Origin: JAATGI01 sp036510675
Lineage (GTDB): Bacteria > Pseudomonadota > Alphaproteobacteria > ATCC43930 > CGMCC-115725
Direction of reading: 5' to 3'
NCBI GenBank assembly: GCA_036510675.1
Contig: DATCDN010000054.1
Coordinates: forward strand, 1-64,000
Length of the DNA stretch: 64,000 bases
The translations under genes were made by a program, and so were the position numbers. Below, one piece after another: positions 17,919 through 26,505 of the stretch. Each line of letters starts with the position of its first letter. The stretch's first letter is position 1. Below the pieces are notes generated by a model, which made no database searches, was not told the origin of the DNA, and was given only the letters and a program-made list of their open reading frames with translations.

Positions 17919-19475
17919 CTATCCGTTCAGGGACGCGCCGGTTTCGCCGAAGGCGGCGCGCATGACATTGGCTTCATTGGCGGCGGCGCCGGCGAATTCC
18001 GCGACGATCCGCCCGTTGCGGACGACCAGTACCCGATGGGCGAGGCCCAGCACTTCCTCAAGCTCGCTCGAAATCAGCAGCACGCCCAACCCCTGCCCGG
18101 CGAGGCGCTGAATCAGCTCATAAATCGTCCGCTTGGCGCCGACATCGATGCCGCGCGTCGGCTCGTCCGCGATCAGCACCTTCGGCGTCTTCATCAGCCA
18201 TTTGGCGATCGCGGTCTTCTGCTGGTTGCCGCCCGACAGGGCCGAGACCGGCATGGTGTGATTGGCGGCGCGCGCATCGACGCTGTCGAGCAGCGCGGCG
18301 ACGCGCGTTTTCTCATAGGCCAGCCGCAGCACCGGCCCCCACGACACTTCGCTGAGATGCGCCATGCTGACATTCTCGCGGATCGGCCGCATCATCACCA
18401 GGCCCTGATCCTTGCGGCTTTCCGGCAGCAAGGCGAGACCATGGCGGATCGCGGCGCGCGGGTTATGTCCGCGCAACCGCCGGCCCGCCACTTCGACGCT
18501 GCCGGTCGCCGCGTCGGCACCGAAGATCGCGCGCGCGATCTCGGTGCGGCCACTGCCGACGAGGCCGGCGAGGCCGACGATCTCGCCGGCATGGACCTCG
18601 AACGAGACATCCTCGAAGATTCGCGCCCGCGCCAGCCCCTTCACCGCCAGCAGGACCGGCGCGTTCGGGCGGGACGGGACGCGCGGCGGAAATACCAACT
18701 CCATCGCGCGGCCGAGCATCGCCGTCACCAGGCTGTCGACGGTCTCGCCCTTGGCCGGCACCGTCTTCACATGCTTGCCGTCCTTCAGCACGGTGACGGT
18801 ATCGGCGAGCGCCAGCACATCCGCCAGCACATGCGAGACATAGATGACGGTAACGCCGTCGCGGCGCAGATCGCGGGCGATCTCCAAGAGCCGGTCGGCC
18901 TCGATCCGGGTCAGCGCCGCCGTCGGCTCGTCCATGACGATGAGCCGCGCGTGCCGCACCAGCGCGCGCATGATCTCGACCTTCTGCTGGTCGGCGACGC
19001 GCATGGTTTCGACCCGAACATTGGGCGCGTGCGTGAAGCCGAAGCGCGCGGCCAGTGCCGCGAAGATCGTGCGCTGTTCGGTGCGGTCGAGCACGCCGGC
19101 ACGGCCGGGCTCGACGCCGAGAAAGACATTGTCGAGGACGGAGAGCGCCGGCACCAGCGCCAGCTCCTGATGGATCAGCGCCACCCCCTCGCGGATGGCG
19201 TCACGCGGCGAGCGAAAGCTGACGCGCCGCCCGTTGAGATAAATCTCGCCCGCATCGGCGAACACGGCGCCGGCGGTGATCTTGCCCAGGGTCGATTTGC
19301 CGGCGCCATTCTCGCCGACCAGCGCGTGAATCTCGCCCGCCGCCACCGTCACGGAGACATCGTCGAGCGCCTGCGCGCCGCCGTATCGCTTGCCGATGCC
19401 GCGCAGCTCAAGACCGAGCGCGGCTCCGGCGGCGACCCGAACAGGGTCGCCGCCGGCATTCGCCTTAACGCTCAA
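17919..19475 (-). CDS. CUT2-type ABC importer ATPase with two nucleotide-binding domains (RbsA/MglA-like)
   Basis: 518 residues with tandem ABC domains. Domain 1 has Walker A GENGAGKST and Walker B LIVMDEPTAAL, but its signature is weak (MRVADQQKVEIMRAL in place of LSxGQ). Domain 2 has the degenerate P loop GLVGSGRTE usual for the family, a good signature LSGGNQQK and VLIADEPTRGIDVG. It starts at TTG 19475 with GGAA nine bases upstream, 29 bp after the binding protein. It energises the RbsC-like permease. Confidence 0.9.
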   Translation of the reverse strand: MSVKANAGGDPVRVAAGAALGLELRGIGKRYGGAQALDDVSVTVAAGEIHALVGENGAGKSTLGKITAGAVFADAGEIYLNGRRVSFRSPRDAIREGVALIHQELALVPALSVLDNVFLGVEPGRAGVLDRTEQRTIFAALAARFGFTHAPNVRVETMRVADQQKVEIMRALVRHARLIVMDEPTAALTRIEADRLLEIARDLRRDGVTVIYVSHVLADVLALADTVTVLKDGKHVKTVPAKGETVDSLVTAMLGRAMELVFPPRVPSRPNAPVLLAVKGLARARIFEDVSFEVHAGEIVGLAGLVGSGRTEIARAIFGADAATGSVEVAGRRLRGHNPRAAIRHGLALLPESRKDQGLVMMRPIRENVSMAHLSEVSWGPVLRLAYEKTRVAALLDSVDARAANHTMPVSALSGGNQQKTAIAKWLMKTPKVLIADEPTRGIDVGAKRTIYELIQRLAGQGLGVLLISSELEEVLGLAHRVLVVRNGRIVAEFAGAAANEANVMRAAFGETGASLNG

Positions 19476-19504
19476 GATTTACGATTCCAACGCGAACCGT
19501 CTTC

Positions 19505-20536
19505 CTAGAATTGCGGCTCGACCTTCGCGACATTCGCCATGGTGATCGGTTTGTTGCCGGTCGGCGAAAACACCGCGCACACCTCGACGTCGGGCTTGGC
19601 GATCTTTTCGTGCCGCGCCGCCATGATCGCGTACTTGGCCGAGGTCTGAGCCTCGGTCGAAGGCATCAGGCAGGTGCTGCCGAACATTTCGCCCGACACG
19701 ATCAGGGTCTTGCCGATCTTGCTGAAGGCGCCGCCGGTGACCAGGATGTCCTTGCCCGGCTTCTTGCCGAGATCCTTGAGGCCGGAGATCACGCCCTCGG
19801 CGCCCAGATCGCCATCGCTGGCGATGACATCGACGTCGGGATGCGCCTGCACCAGGCTCTTGGTCAGGGTCCGCGCGGTGTTGGGATCGAAGTTATTGCT
19901 GCCCTCGGCGACGATCTTGATGTTCTTGAACTTCGCCGCGACGGTCTGTTCGAAGAATTTGCGCGACACCGATGCCCAGTCGAACGCCAGCGGGCCATAG
20001 GTGTAGATCACCTTGCACGGCTTCGCCTTCTTGGCCTTGCAGGCGTCATTGACCAGCTCCGCGATGGCGATGCCATTGACCTTGGACAGCTCGATCACCG
20101 AGCCCGACAGACCGGGGATCTGCCGCTTGGCGGTATCGGGATCGGGACCCAGCGGATTGCCGAACGCCACCACCGGAATGCCGGCCTTCATCGCCTGCTT
20201 GGCGCAATTCATCAGCGGCGGGCCGGCCACCGATTTCAACGCGAAGGCATCGTATTTCTTCGACGCGATGGCGTCGTTGCAGTTGGCGATTTCCTTCTGC
20301 ACGCTGGTGTTGGAATCGAACACGACGAACTTCGCCGCGCCATCGGCCTTCGCCACCTCCATGAAATTATTGATGATGGCCTGTTCCACCGGATTGGCCT
20401 GAATCGCGACGAACAGCGCGATGGTCACCGGCTTCTTCTCGGCCGCGGTTGCGGCGCCGGTGCCCGCGACGGCGATGGCCGCCGCGGCGGCGATCATCGC
20501 CGCGCCGGCAAATAATCCTGTCGAGGCTCGCCTCAT
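19505..20536 (-). CDS. CUT2-type periplasmic sugar-binding protein
   Basis: 343 residues. Signal peptide MRRASTGLFAGAAMIAAAAA ending near ATAA/EKK, then a Peripla_BP_4-type fold (IALFVAIQANPVEQAI, DVDVIASDGDLGAEGV, GKDILVTGG). Several cysteines are present (NCNDAI, MNCAKQ, KPCKV), more than is usual for ribose-binding proteins. GGGAGAG lies seven bases before ATG 20536. First gene of the sugar-type importer, divergent from the acyl-CoA synthetase. Confidence 0.88.
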   Translation of the reverse strand: MRRASTGLFAGAAMIAAAAAIAVAGTGAATAAEKKPVTIALFVAIQANPVEQAIINNFMEVAKADGAAKFVVFDSNTSVQKEIANCNDAIASKKYDAFALKSVAGPPLMNCAKQAMKAGIPVVAFGNPLGPDPDTAKRQIPGLSGSVIELSKVNGIAIAELVNDACKAKKAKPCKVIYTYGPLAFDWASVSRKFFEQTVAAKFKNIKIVAEGSNNFDPNTARTLTKSLVQAHPDVDVIASDGDLGAEGVISGLKDLGKKPGKDILVTGGAFSKIGKTLIVSGEMFGSTCLMPSTEAQTSAKYAIMAARHEKIAKPDVEVCAVFSPTGNKPITMANVAKVEPQF

Positions 20537-20613
20537 GGTCACGCTCTCCCTGTCAAATTATGGCTGAATTGGCCCGCCGGTCACGACGGCGCCGCGATGT
20601 CGTTCGACACCTA

Positions 20614-20643
20614 TTCCTAGACCGCCGCCAAAAGACGCGTCAA
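20614..20643 (-). promoter_or_regulatory. Candidate promoter for the sugar-type ABC operon
   Basis: On the minus strand TTGACG (20643-20638), 18 bases, then TAGGAA (20619-20614), about 78 bp before the binding-protein ATG. The -35 is good, the -10 poor. Confidence 0.35.
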
Positions 20644-20699
20644 CAAACCGGCGCCGCTTTCGCCGGACATTGCAGGGAATTCATGCGGGATTTTCACCA

Positions 20700-20713
20700 G
20701 GCGAATTTTCGCC
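20700..20713. promoter_or_regulatory. Candidate operator, inverted repeat GGCGAA-TT-TTCGCC
   Basis: A perfect six-base dyad in the 254-bp divergent region between the sugar-type ABC operon and the acyl-CoA synthetase. A related imperfect dyad (GCCGAATTCGCG) follows at about 20736-20747. No regulator gene is adjacent. Confidence 0.3.
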
Positions 20714-20790
20714 CACGCCCCCTCGCGTGAAAACGCCGAATTCGCGTAAGATCGGGCACAACAAGCGCGCGCATCGGGGAGGCGACGATC

Positions 20791-22326
20791 ATGCATCCAT
20801 CGCAGTTCGCGGCGTCGCAGCCGGGGAAGGCCGCCATCATCATGGCGGCGACCGGCGAGACGGTGACCTATGCCGAGCTCGATGCGCGCGCCCTGCGCGG
20901 CGCGCGGATGCTCCGCGATCTCGGCCTGCGCAGCGGCGACCATCTCGCCTTCATGCTGGAGAACCGCCCCGCCTTTCACGAACTCTATTGGGCGGCGCAG
21001 CGCGCCGGCCTCTACATCACGCCGATCAGCACCCGGCTTACGGCGGCTGAAATCGAATACATATTGAATGATACCGGCGCGAAGCTCTTCGTATCATCGC
21101 ATGCGATGGCGCCGGTGGTGGAAAAGATACCCGTTCCGCGCGGCCTGCGGTGCCTGATGCTGGATGGCACGATCCCCGGATTCGAGGCGTTCGAGACGCT
21201 GGTCGCGCGCTATCCCGCGACGCCGATCCCCGACCCGCTGGCGGGCGGCCCAATGCTTTATTCCTCCGGCACCACCGGCCGGCCCAAGGGCGTGAAGCGC
21301 GTCCTCGCCGGTGAGCCGTTCGATGCCCTGCCAAGCAATTACGCGCTGACGCGCGGTCTCTATAACCTCAATCAGGACACCGTCTATCTGTCGCCCGCGC
21401 CGCTCTATCACGCGGCGCCGCTGGTCTTCACCAACAGCGTGCTGAGTTCGGGCGGCACCATCATCGTGATGGATCATTTCGACGCGGAGCAGGCGCTGGC
21501 GCTGATCGAGCGCCATCGCGTCACCACCAGCCAGTGGGTCCCGACCATGTTCGTGCGGCTGTTGCGGCTGCCGGATGCGACGCGCTGCAAATACGATCTG
21601 TCGTCGCATCAAGTCGCGGTCCACGCCGCGGCGCCCTGCCCGGTCGAGATCAAGCGCGCGATGATCGACTGGTGGGGCCCGATCCTCCACGAATATTATG
21701 CCGGCAGCGAAGGTAACGGCTTCGTGGTAATCGATTCACATGAGTGGCTGGCGCATCCGGGGTCAGTCGGCCGCGCCATCCTCGGCGAGTTGCGCATCCT
21801 CGACGAAGATAGCCGGGAGCAGCCGGCGGACGTGCCGGGTGCGATCTATTTCGCCAATGGCCCGGCGTTCGAATATCACAACGATCCCGCGAAAACCCAG
21901 GCGGCATACAATGCCCAGGGCTGGTCAACGCTCGGCGATGTCGGCTATCTCGACCGCGAGGGCTATCTCTACCTGACCGATCGCAAGGCTTACATGATCA
22001 TCTCCGGCGGCGTGAACATCTATCCGCAGGAGACGGAGAATGTCCTGACCGGCCACCCGGGGATCGTCGATGTCGCGGTGTTCGGCGTGCCCAACACCGA
22101 ATTCGGCGAGGAGGTGAAGGCGGTGGTGCAGCCGGTGGACATGGCGCTGGCGACGCCGGCCTTCGCCGCCGAGCTGATCGCCTATTGCCGCGAGCGGCTC
22201 GCCGACGTGAAGTGTCCGCGCTCGATCGATTTCGATCCCGAACTGCCGCGCCACCCGACCGGCAAGCTTTATAAGCGCCTGGTGCGCGACCGCTATTGGG
22301 CGGACCGCGCGTCGAAGATCATCTAA
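20791..22326 (+). CDS. Acyl-CoA synthetase (AMP-binding, fatty/aromatic acid-CoA ligase)
   Basis: 511 residues, ANL superfamily. P loop YSSGTTGRPKG at about 155-165, YYAGSEGNG for the A5-like motif, and the hinge region YLTDRKAYMIISGGVNIYP with the C-terminal catalytic Lys in PRHPTGKLYKR. It would activate a carboxylic acid to its CoA thioester through an acyl-adenylate. GGGAGGCGACG precedes the ATG. It diverges from the sugar-type ABC operon and ends convergent with der, the two stop codons overlapping. Chain length or aromatic specificity cannot be told. Confidence 0.9.
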   Translation: MHPSQFAASQPGKAAIIMAATGETVTYAELDARALRGARMLRDLGLRSGDHLAFMLENRPAFHELYWAAQRAGLYITPISTRLTAAEIEYILNDTGAKLFVSSHAMAPVVEKIPVPRGLRCLMLDGTIPGFEAFETLVARYPATPIPDPLAGGPMLYSSGTTGRPKGVKRVLAGEPFDALPSNYALTRGLYNLNQDTVYLSPAPLYHAAPLVFTNSVLSSGGTIIVMDHFDAEQALALIERHRVTTSQWVPTMFVRLLRLPDATRCKYDLSSHQVAVHAAAPCPVEIKRAMIDWWGPILHEYYAGSEGNGFVVIDSHEWLAHPGSVGRAILGELRILDEDSREQPADVPGAIYFANGPAFEYHNDPAKTQAAYNAQGWSTLGDVGYLDREGYLYLTDRKAYMIISGGVNIYPQETENVLTGHPGIVDVAVFGVPNTEFGEEVKAVVQPVDMALATPAFAAELIAYCRERLADVKCPRSIDFDPELPRHPTGKLYKRLVRDRYWADRASKII

Positions 22327-23666
22327 TCGTCGCTCTTACCCCCGGCAAAGGGATTGTCGCTCTTGCGCAGCATCATGCGGATCGGCACCGCCGGCAAATC
22401 GAACTGGTCGCGCAGCAGATTGACCAGGTAGCGGCGATATGAATCCGGCAGCTCGCCCGGCTTCGACGCGAACAGCGCGAAGGTCGGCGGATGAATGTTG
22501 GCCTGGGTGATATAGCGCAGCTTGAGCCGCCGGCCCGCCACCAGCGGCGGCGGATGCCGCTCCTGCACGGCGGCGAGCCAGCGGTTGAGCGGCGCGGTGC
22601 CGATATGCTTGCCCCAGGCGCGATGCGTCGCCAGCACCGCCGGCATCAGCTTGTCGAGGCCGGCGCCGTTGAGGCCCGACAGCGTCACGATGCGCAGCCC
22701 CTTCAATTGCGGCAGCGAGAATTCGACACGCTCGCGCAGTGCCGTCAGCGCGTCGCCGCGCGCGGTTACCAAATCCCACTTGCTGGCGGCGAGCACTAGG
22801 CCCCGCCCCTCTTTCTCCACCAGATCGGCGATCGCGAGGTCCTGCTTCTCCAGGGGCTCGGTCGCGTCGATCACCAGCACCACGATCTCGGCGAAGCGGA
22901 TTGCATTCAGCGTCTCCGCCACCGAGATTTTTTCGATACGCACATCGATCCGGCTCTTGCGCCGCATGCCGGCGGTATCGACGAGGCGTACCGGATGGCC
23001 GCGCCATTCCCAGTGCAGCGAAATCGCATCGCGGGTGATGCCCGCCTCGGGTCCGGTGATCAGCCGCTCGTCGGCGATCAGCCGATTGATCAGCGTCGAT
23101 TTCCCGACATTGGGCCGCCCGACAATGGCAAGCTTCAGCGGCGTCTCGCCCGCTTCCGGCTGGTCGGCGGCGACCGCGATGTGCGGCTCCAGCGCATCGA
23201 ACAGCTCGCCCATGCCCTCGCCATGCTCGGCCGAGATCATCACCGGCTCGCCGAGGCCGAGCGCGAACGCCTCGCCCGCCTCGGCGAGGCTGCGCATATT
23301 TTCCGATTTGTTGGCGATCAGCAGCACCGGCTTGGTGGCGCGCCGGAGCGTATCGGCGAAATGCCGGTCGAGCGGCGTCACCCCGGCCCGCACGTCGATG
23401 AGGAACAGGATCACGTCGGCGCTGCTCATCGCCAGCGCGGTCTGTTCCTGCATGCGTTGCTCGAGCGTGCCGGCCTCGGCTTCATCCAAGCCGGCCGTAT
23501 CGACGATGTGAAACCGCAGATCGCCTAGGCGCGCATCGCCCTCGCGCCGGTCGCGGGTCGAGCCCGGCTTGTCGTCGACCAGCGCCGCCGGCCGTCCGAC
23601 CAGGCGGTTGAACAGCGTCGATTTGCCGACATTGGGGCGGCCGACGATCGCGACAGTGACCGGCAT
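22323..23666 (-). CDS. der: Ribosome biogenesis GTPase Der (EngA)
   Basis: 447 residues with two tandem GTPase domains: GRPNVGKST at 9-17 and again near 185-193, each with DTAGL/DTAGM switch motifs and NKS/SKWD specificity motifs, and a C-terminal KH-like domain. Der acts in maturation of the 50S subunit. It begins seven bases after bamB, in the der-bamB-yfgM order common in proteobacteria. Confidence 0.96.
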   Translation of the reverse strand: MPVTVAIVGRPNVGKSTLFNRLVGRPAALVDDKPGSTRDRREGDARLGDLRFHIVDTAGLDEAEAGTLEQRMQEQTALAMSSADVILFLIDVRAGVTPLDRHFADTLRRATKPVLLIANKSENMRSLAEAGEAFALGLGEPVMISAEHGEGMGELFDALEPHIAVAADQPEAGETPLKLAIVGRPNVGKSTLINRLIADERLITGPEAGITRDAISLHWEWRGHPVRLVDTAGMRRKSRIDVRIEKISVAETLNAIRFAEIVVLVIDATEPLEKQDLAIADLVEKEGRGLVLAASKWDLVTARGDALTALRERVEFSLPQLKGLRIVTLSGLNGAGLDKLMPAVLATHRAWGKHIGTAPLNRWLAAVQERHPPPLVAGRRLKLRYITQANIHPPTFALFASKPGELPDSYRRYLVNLLRDQFDLPAVPIRMMLRKSDNPFAGGKSDD

Positions 23667-23673
23667 GCTGGCG

Positions 23674-25014
23674 TCAGCGCAGGGCGATCAGCTCGCCGGC
23701 GTCGGTCAGCACATAAAGCGTGTTGTTGGCGACCACCGGATCGAGGGACACGCCATCGGGAAAGTCGGTGGTGCCGAGCGGCTTGCCGGTATAGGGCGAG
23801 ACGGAAAAGGCCTGGCCGTTCGACGCCGTGACGATCAGCCGGTCGCCGGCCAGGATCGGCCCGGCCCAGCGGATCGGATCGCGCTTCTTCTCCGGATTCT
23901 CGAAGCGTGGCAGATGCGTCGCCCAGCGTACCTTGCCGTCTTTCCAGGTCAGGCACAGCAGGCTGACATCGTTACTAAGTACATAGACATAGTCGCCCGC
24001 GACCCACGGGCCCTGCGTTCCGCCGATGTCCTGCTCCCACACCCGGTCGCCGGTACGCAGGTCGATCGCGACCATCCGGCCGCTATGGCTCACGGCGAAG
24101 ACTCGGCCGCGATCGATCACCGGCCGGCCGTGGATGTCGGCAAGCGAGCTCAGCGCGCCCAGCGGCTGGGAGGTGGCGAGATTGTCGGTCCATTCCGAAT
24201 GGCCATTCTCAAGCCGCAGCGCGAACAGCTCGCCCGAGGAATAGGCGACGACGACGGTATCGCCGGCCACTGCCGGCGCCGGGGTGCCGAGAATGTCGGC
24301 GCCTTCTGGCAGGCCGGTATGGGACCACAGCTCATGCCCATCGCGGGAATCGAGCGCGACCAGCTTGTTGTCGACATTCACCGCCAGCACGCGGGTGTCG
24401 ATGGCGGTCGGCGCGCCATGGAACGGCGCGTCGCCCTGATGCACCCAGAGCTGCTTTCCGGTGGTGGCGTCATAAGCGAAAACGAGGCCATAGCCGGTCG
24501 TGACATAGAGTCGGTTGTTATTGAACGCGACGCCGCCGCCAAACGCCTCGTCGCGCGCCTTTTTGGGCTTGGTATCGACTTGCCACAGCCGCGTGCCGGT
24601 CGCCGCATCGACCGCGAACACCACGTCCTCGCCATCGAGACCATAGACCCGGCCGCCCGCGACCACCGGTTGCGCGGTGATCCGGGTATAGCGCGACGCG
24701 CCCTCGCCGATGCCGGTGCTCCACAGGGTTTTCAGCGGCCCCGACAAGGCCAGATGCTGCATGGCGTGATCGGGATAGCCGCCGGATTCCGGCCATTCCG
24801 TGTTCACCGCCGGCCGCGGCAGCCGCACCGCCAAATTCTGCAAATTGGGGTCGGCCTGGATCTGCCGGTCATTCGTCAGCACATCGACGCGTTTGCCCGG
24901 TATCGGCGTCTTGTTGTCGCGGCCGAACAGGGAATCGGTCCAATCCTGGGCCGTATCGCAACCGCCTACCAGCAGCGACAAGCCTAACGCCACGCAAACG
25001 AGGCTCCGCTTCAC
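23674..25014 (-). CDS. bamB: Outer-membrane assembly lipoprotein BamB-like (PQQ/beta-propeller)
   Basis: 446 residues. A lipoprotein signal peptide ends at the lipobox LVGGC19. The rest is built of beta-propeller blades with repeated GRVYGLDGEDVVFAVDAATG-type sequences and W/G-rich turns of the PQQ_2 family. BamB assists the BamA machine that inserts outer-membrane proteins. GTG start with AGGAG nine bases upstream. It follows yfgM and precedes der. Confidence 0.9.
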   Translation of the reverse strand: MKRSLVCVALGLSLLVGGCDTAQDWTDSLFGRDNKTPIPGKRVDVLTNDRQIQADPNLQNLAVRLPRPAVNTEWPESGGYPDHAMQHLALSGPLKTLWSTGIGEGASRYTRITAQPVVAGGRVYGLDGEDVVFAVDAATGTRLWQVDTKPKKARDEAFGGGVAFNNNRLYVTTGYGLVFAYDATTGKQLWVHQGDAPFHGAPTAIDTRVLAVNVDNKLVALDSRDGHELWSHTGLPEGADILGTPAPAVAGDTVVVAYSSGELFALRLENGHSEWTDNLATSQPLGALSSLADIHGRPVIDRGRVFAVSHSGRMVAIDLRTGDRVWEQDIGGTQGPWVAGDYVYVLSNDVSLLCLTWKDGKVRWATHLPRFENPEKKRDPIRWAGPILAGDRLIVTASNGQAFSVSPYTGKPLGTTDFPDGVSLDPVVANNTLYVLTDAGELIALR

Positions 25015-25056
25015 GGTCGGGAACTCCTGAGATTGACGTTCATCGCGCGGCCGGCA

Positions 25057-25707
25057 TCAGGGATGGCTCGGCGCCAGCGCGGCCGCCATTTCGGCGGCGC
25101 GGGTGCGCATGCCCTGGGGCGCCACGCGATTGTCGGAAAGCCGCCGATAGGTCGCCGCGGCGACCTTCTTGTCGCCGGTCTTGAGCTGGGCCAGCGCGGT
25201 CATTTCCAGCGCGCTGGGCTGCCACGGCCCAGCGCCGGCGGCCAGCGGCTGCAATTGTTCGATCAGCCGTTTAGGATCGCCGCTGGCGAGGCTGTTCTGC
25301 GCGGAGAGAATGGTCGCGAGGTCGCGGAACTGCTGATCGACCGAGGCATCGGTGGCGATCGCGTTATAGCGCGCCACCGCTCCCGCCTTGTCGCCATTAT
25401 GGACCAGGATTCCAGCGCCCTCGAACCGCGCCAGCACGCCGCGCCGCCCGGACGCCTCCGCCAGCGTGGCAAAAGCGTTGCTCGCTTCCTTGATTTTGCC
25501 CTGATGCAGTAGCTCGAGGGCGACCTGATACCGTTCGCCCTCGTCGGCGCGAACCCGCGCCTGATACTGCCGCCACGCCACGGCGACGCCGGTCGCGATC
25601 ACCACCACAATGAGGAAACCGATGACGTAGTAGCCATAGCGCTGCCACAGGCGCGCGAAATTCTCGCGCCTCAAATCTTCATCGATTTCCTTGAAAATGT
25701 CGCTCAC
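25057..25707 (-). CDS. YfgM-like tetratricopeptide protein (SecYEG-associated)
   Basis: 216 residues from GTG 25707 (GGAG seven bases upstream). A short cytoplasmic N-terminus (MSDIFKEIDEDLRRENFARL) and one membrane span (about 26-46) lead to a periplasmic helical TPR-like domain. This is the TPR_21/YfgM architecture, an ancillary Sec translocon subunit that helps periplasmic chaperoning. Longer upstream starts would add a basic stretch not seen in the family. Confidence 0.85.
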   Translation of the reverse strand: MSDIFKEIDEDLRRENFARLWQRYGYYVIGFLIVVVIATGVAVAWRQYQARVRADEGERYQVALELLHQGKIKEASNAFATLAEASGRRGVLARFEGAGILVHNGDKAGAVARYNAIATDASVDQQFRDLATILSAQNSLASGDPKRLIEQLQPLAAGAGPWQPSALEMTALAQLKTGDKKVAAATYRRLSDNRVAPQGMRTRAAEMAAALAPSHP

Positions 25708-25898
25708 TCGGTACTCCGAACACCGCCCCGCAACCTGTTGGCTATCATAGAGTTTGGGCGGGAGCGAGATAAACTTGCGGCGGCGCGGACGGGCGCGCTG
25801 TCGCCGCGCCGGGCGCCCCATCGGGCTGGACCTGCGCCGGAAAATGAGGAAAACTGACGCGTTTTGTTCATTGAGGGGGCCGGAATACGGCACGGCCG

Positions 25899-26258
25899 AT
25901 GGCCAATCTTGTCCGCCTGAGCGAAATTCGACGTAAGACCAAGCCAAGCTTTTTCAGCCGAGGCGAACTGAATCAGCTCCTGTCGCTTTACAGCCGTCAA
26001 GTGTCGCGCGGCGTATGGCGCGACTACGCGATCGGCGTGCAGGACGGCAAGGCGCTATTCGCGGTATTCCGCCACAGCCATGAAAGCGCGCTGTTCACTA
26101 TCGTCAAATCAACCCCACCGAAAGCCGGCCGGGTCGAGTTCATCCTGATGGCGGGTCGCCTGCCCTTGGCGCGTGGCACCGATCTCACGGTCATCCTGGC
26201 GAGCCTGACGGGACGGCTGCGCGGTCATGCGCGGCTCTTGGACCAAGCGGGGCGCTGA
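25899..26258 (+). CDS. DUF2794 family protein
   Basis: 119 residues. The conserved core FSRGELNQLLSLYSRQVSRG followed by VWRDYAIGV and AVFRHSHES is the alphaproteobacterial DUF2794 family, whose function is not known. It is divergent from yfgM across 191 bp. The protein is small, basic and without signal peptide or membrane segment. Confidence 0.82.
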   Translation: MANLVRLSEIRRKTKPSFFSRGELNQLLSLYSRQVSRGVWRDYAIGVQDGKALFAVFRHSHESALFTIVKSTPPKAGRVEFILMAGRLPLARGTDLTVILASLTGRLRGHARLLDQAGR

Positions 26259-26505
26259 CGCCCGGCGTATTGGGCTTGCGTAGAGCCGCCGCTTCGCCAA
26301 TAAGGAACCCCCATTAGTCGATACATCCGCCTTGATTTCGCCTTTTTCCCTATAGATTGATAGTGAAGCGCGCGCGGTTTTGCGCATCGCGCCTGGCACC
26401 GCTTTCCCCTTCGCCCTTCAACCGTCAGTCCCAGACCGCCGGGCCGGACAAAACGAGTGGTTGCTTGAGGACCGATTTCGGCCTTTCCCCGCGCGGTCAG
26501 CGCCC

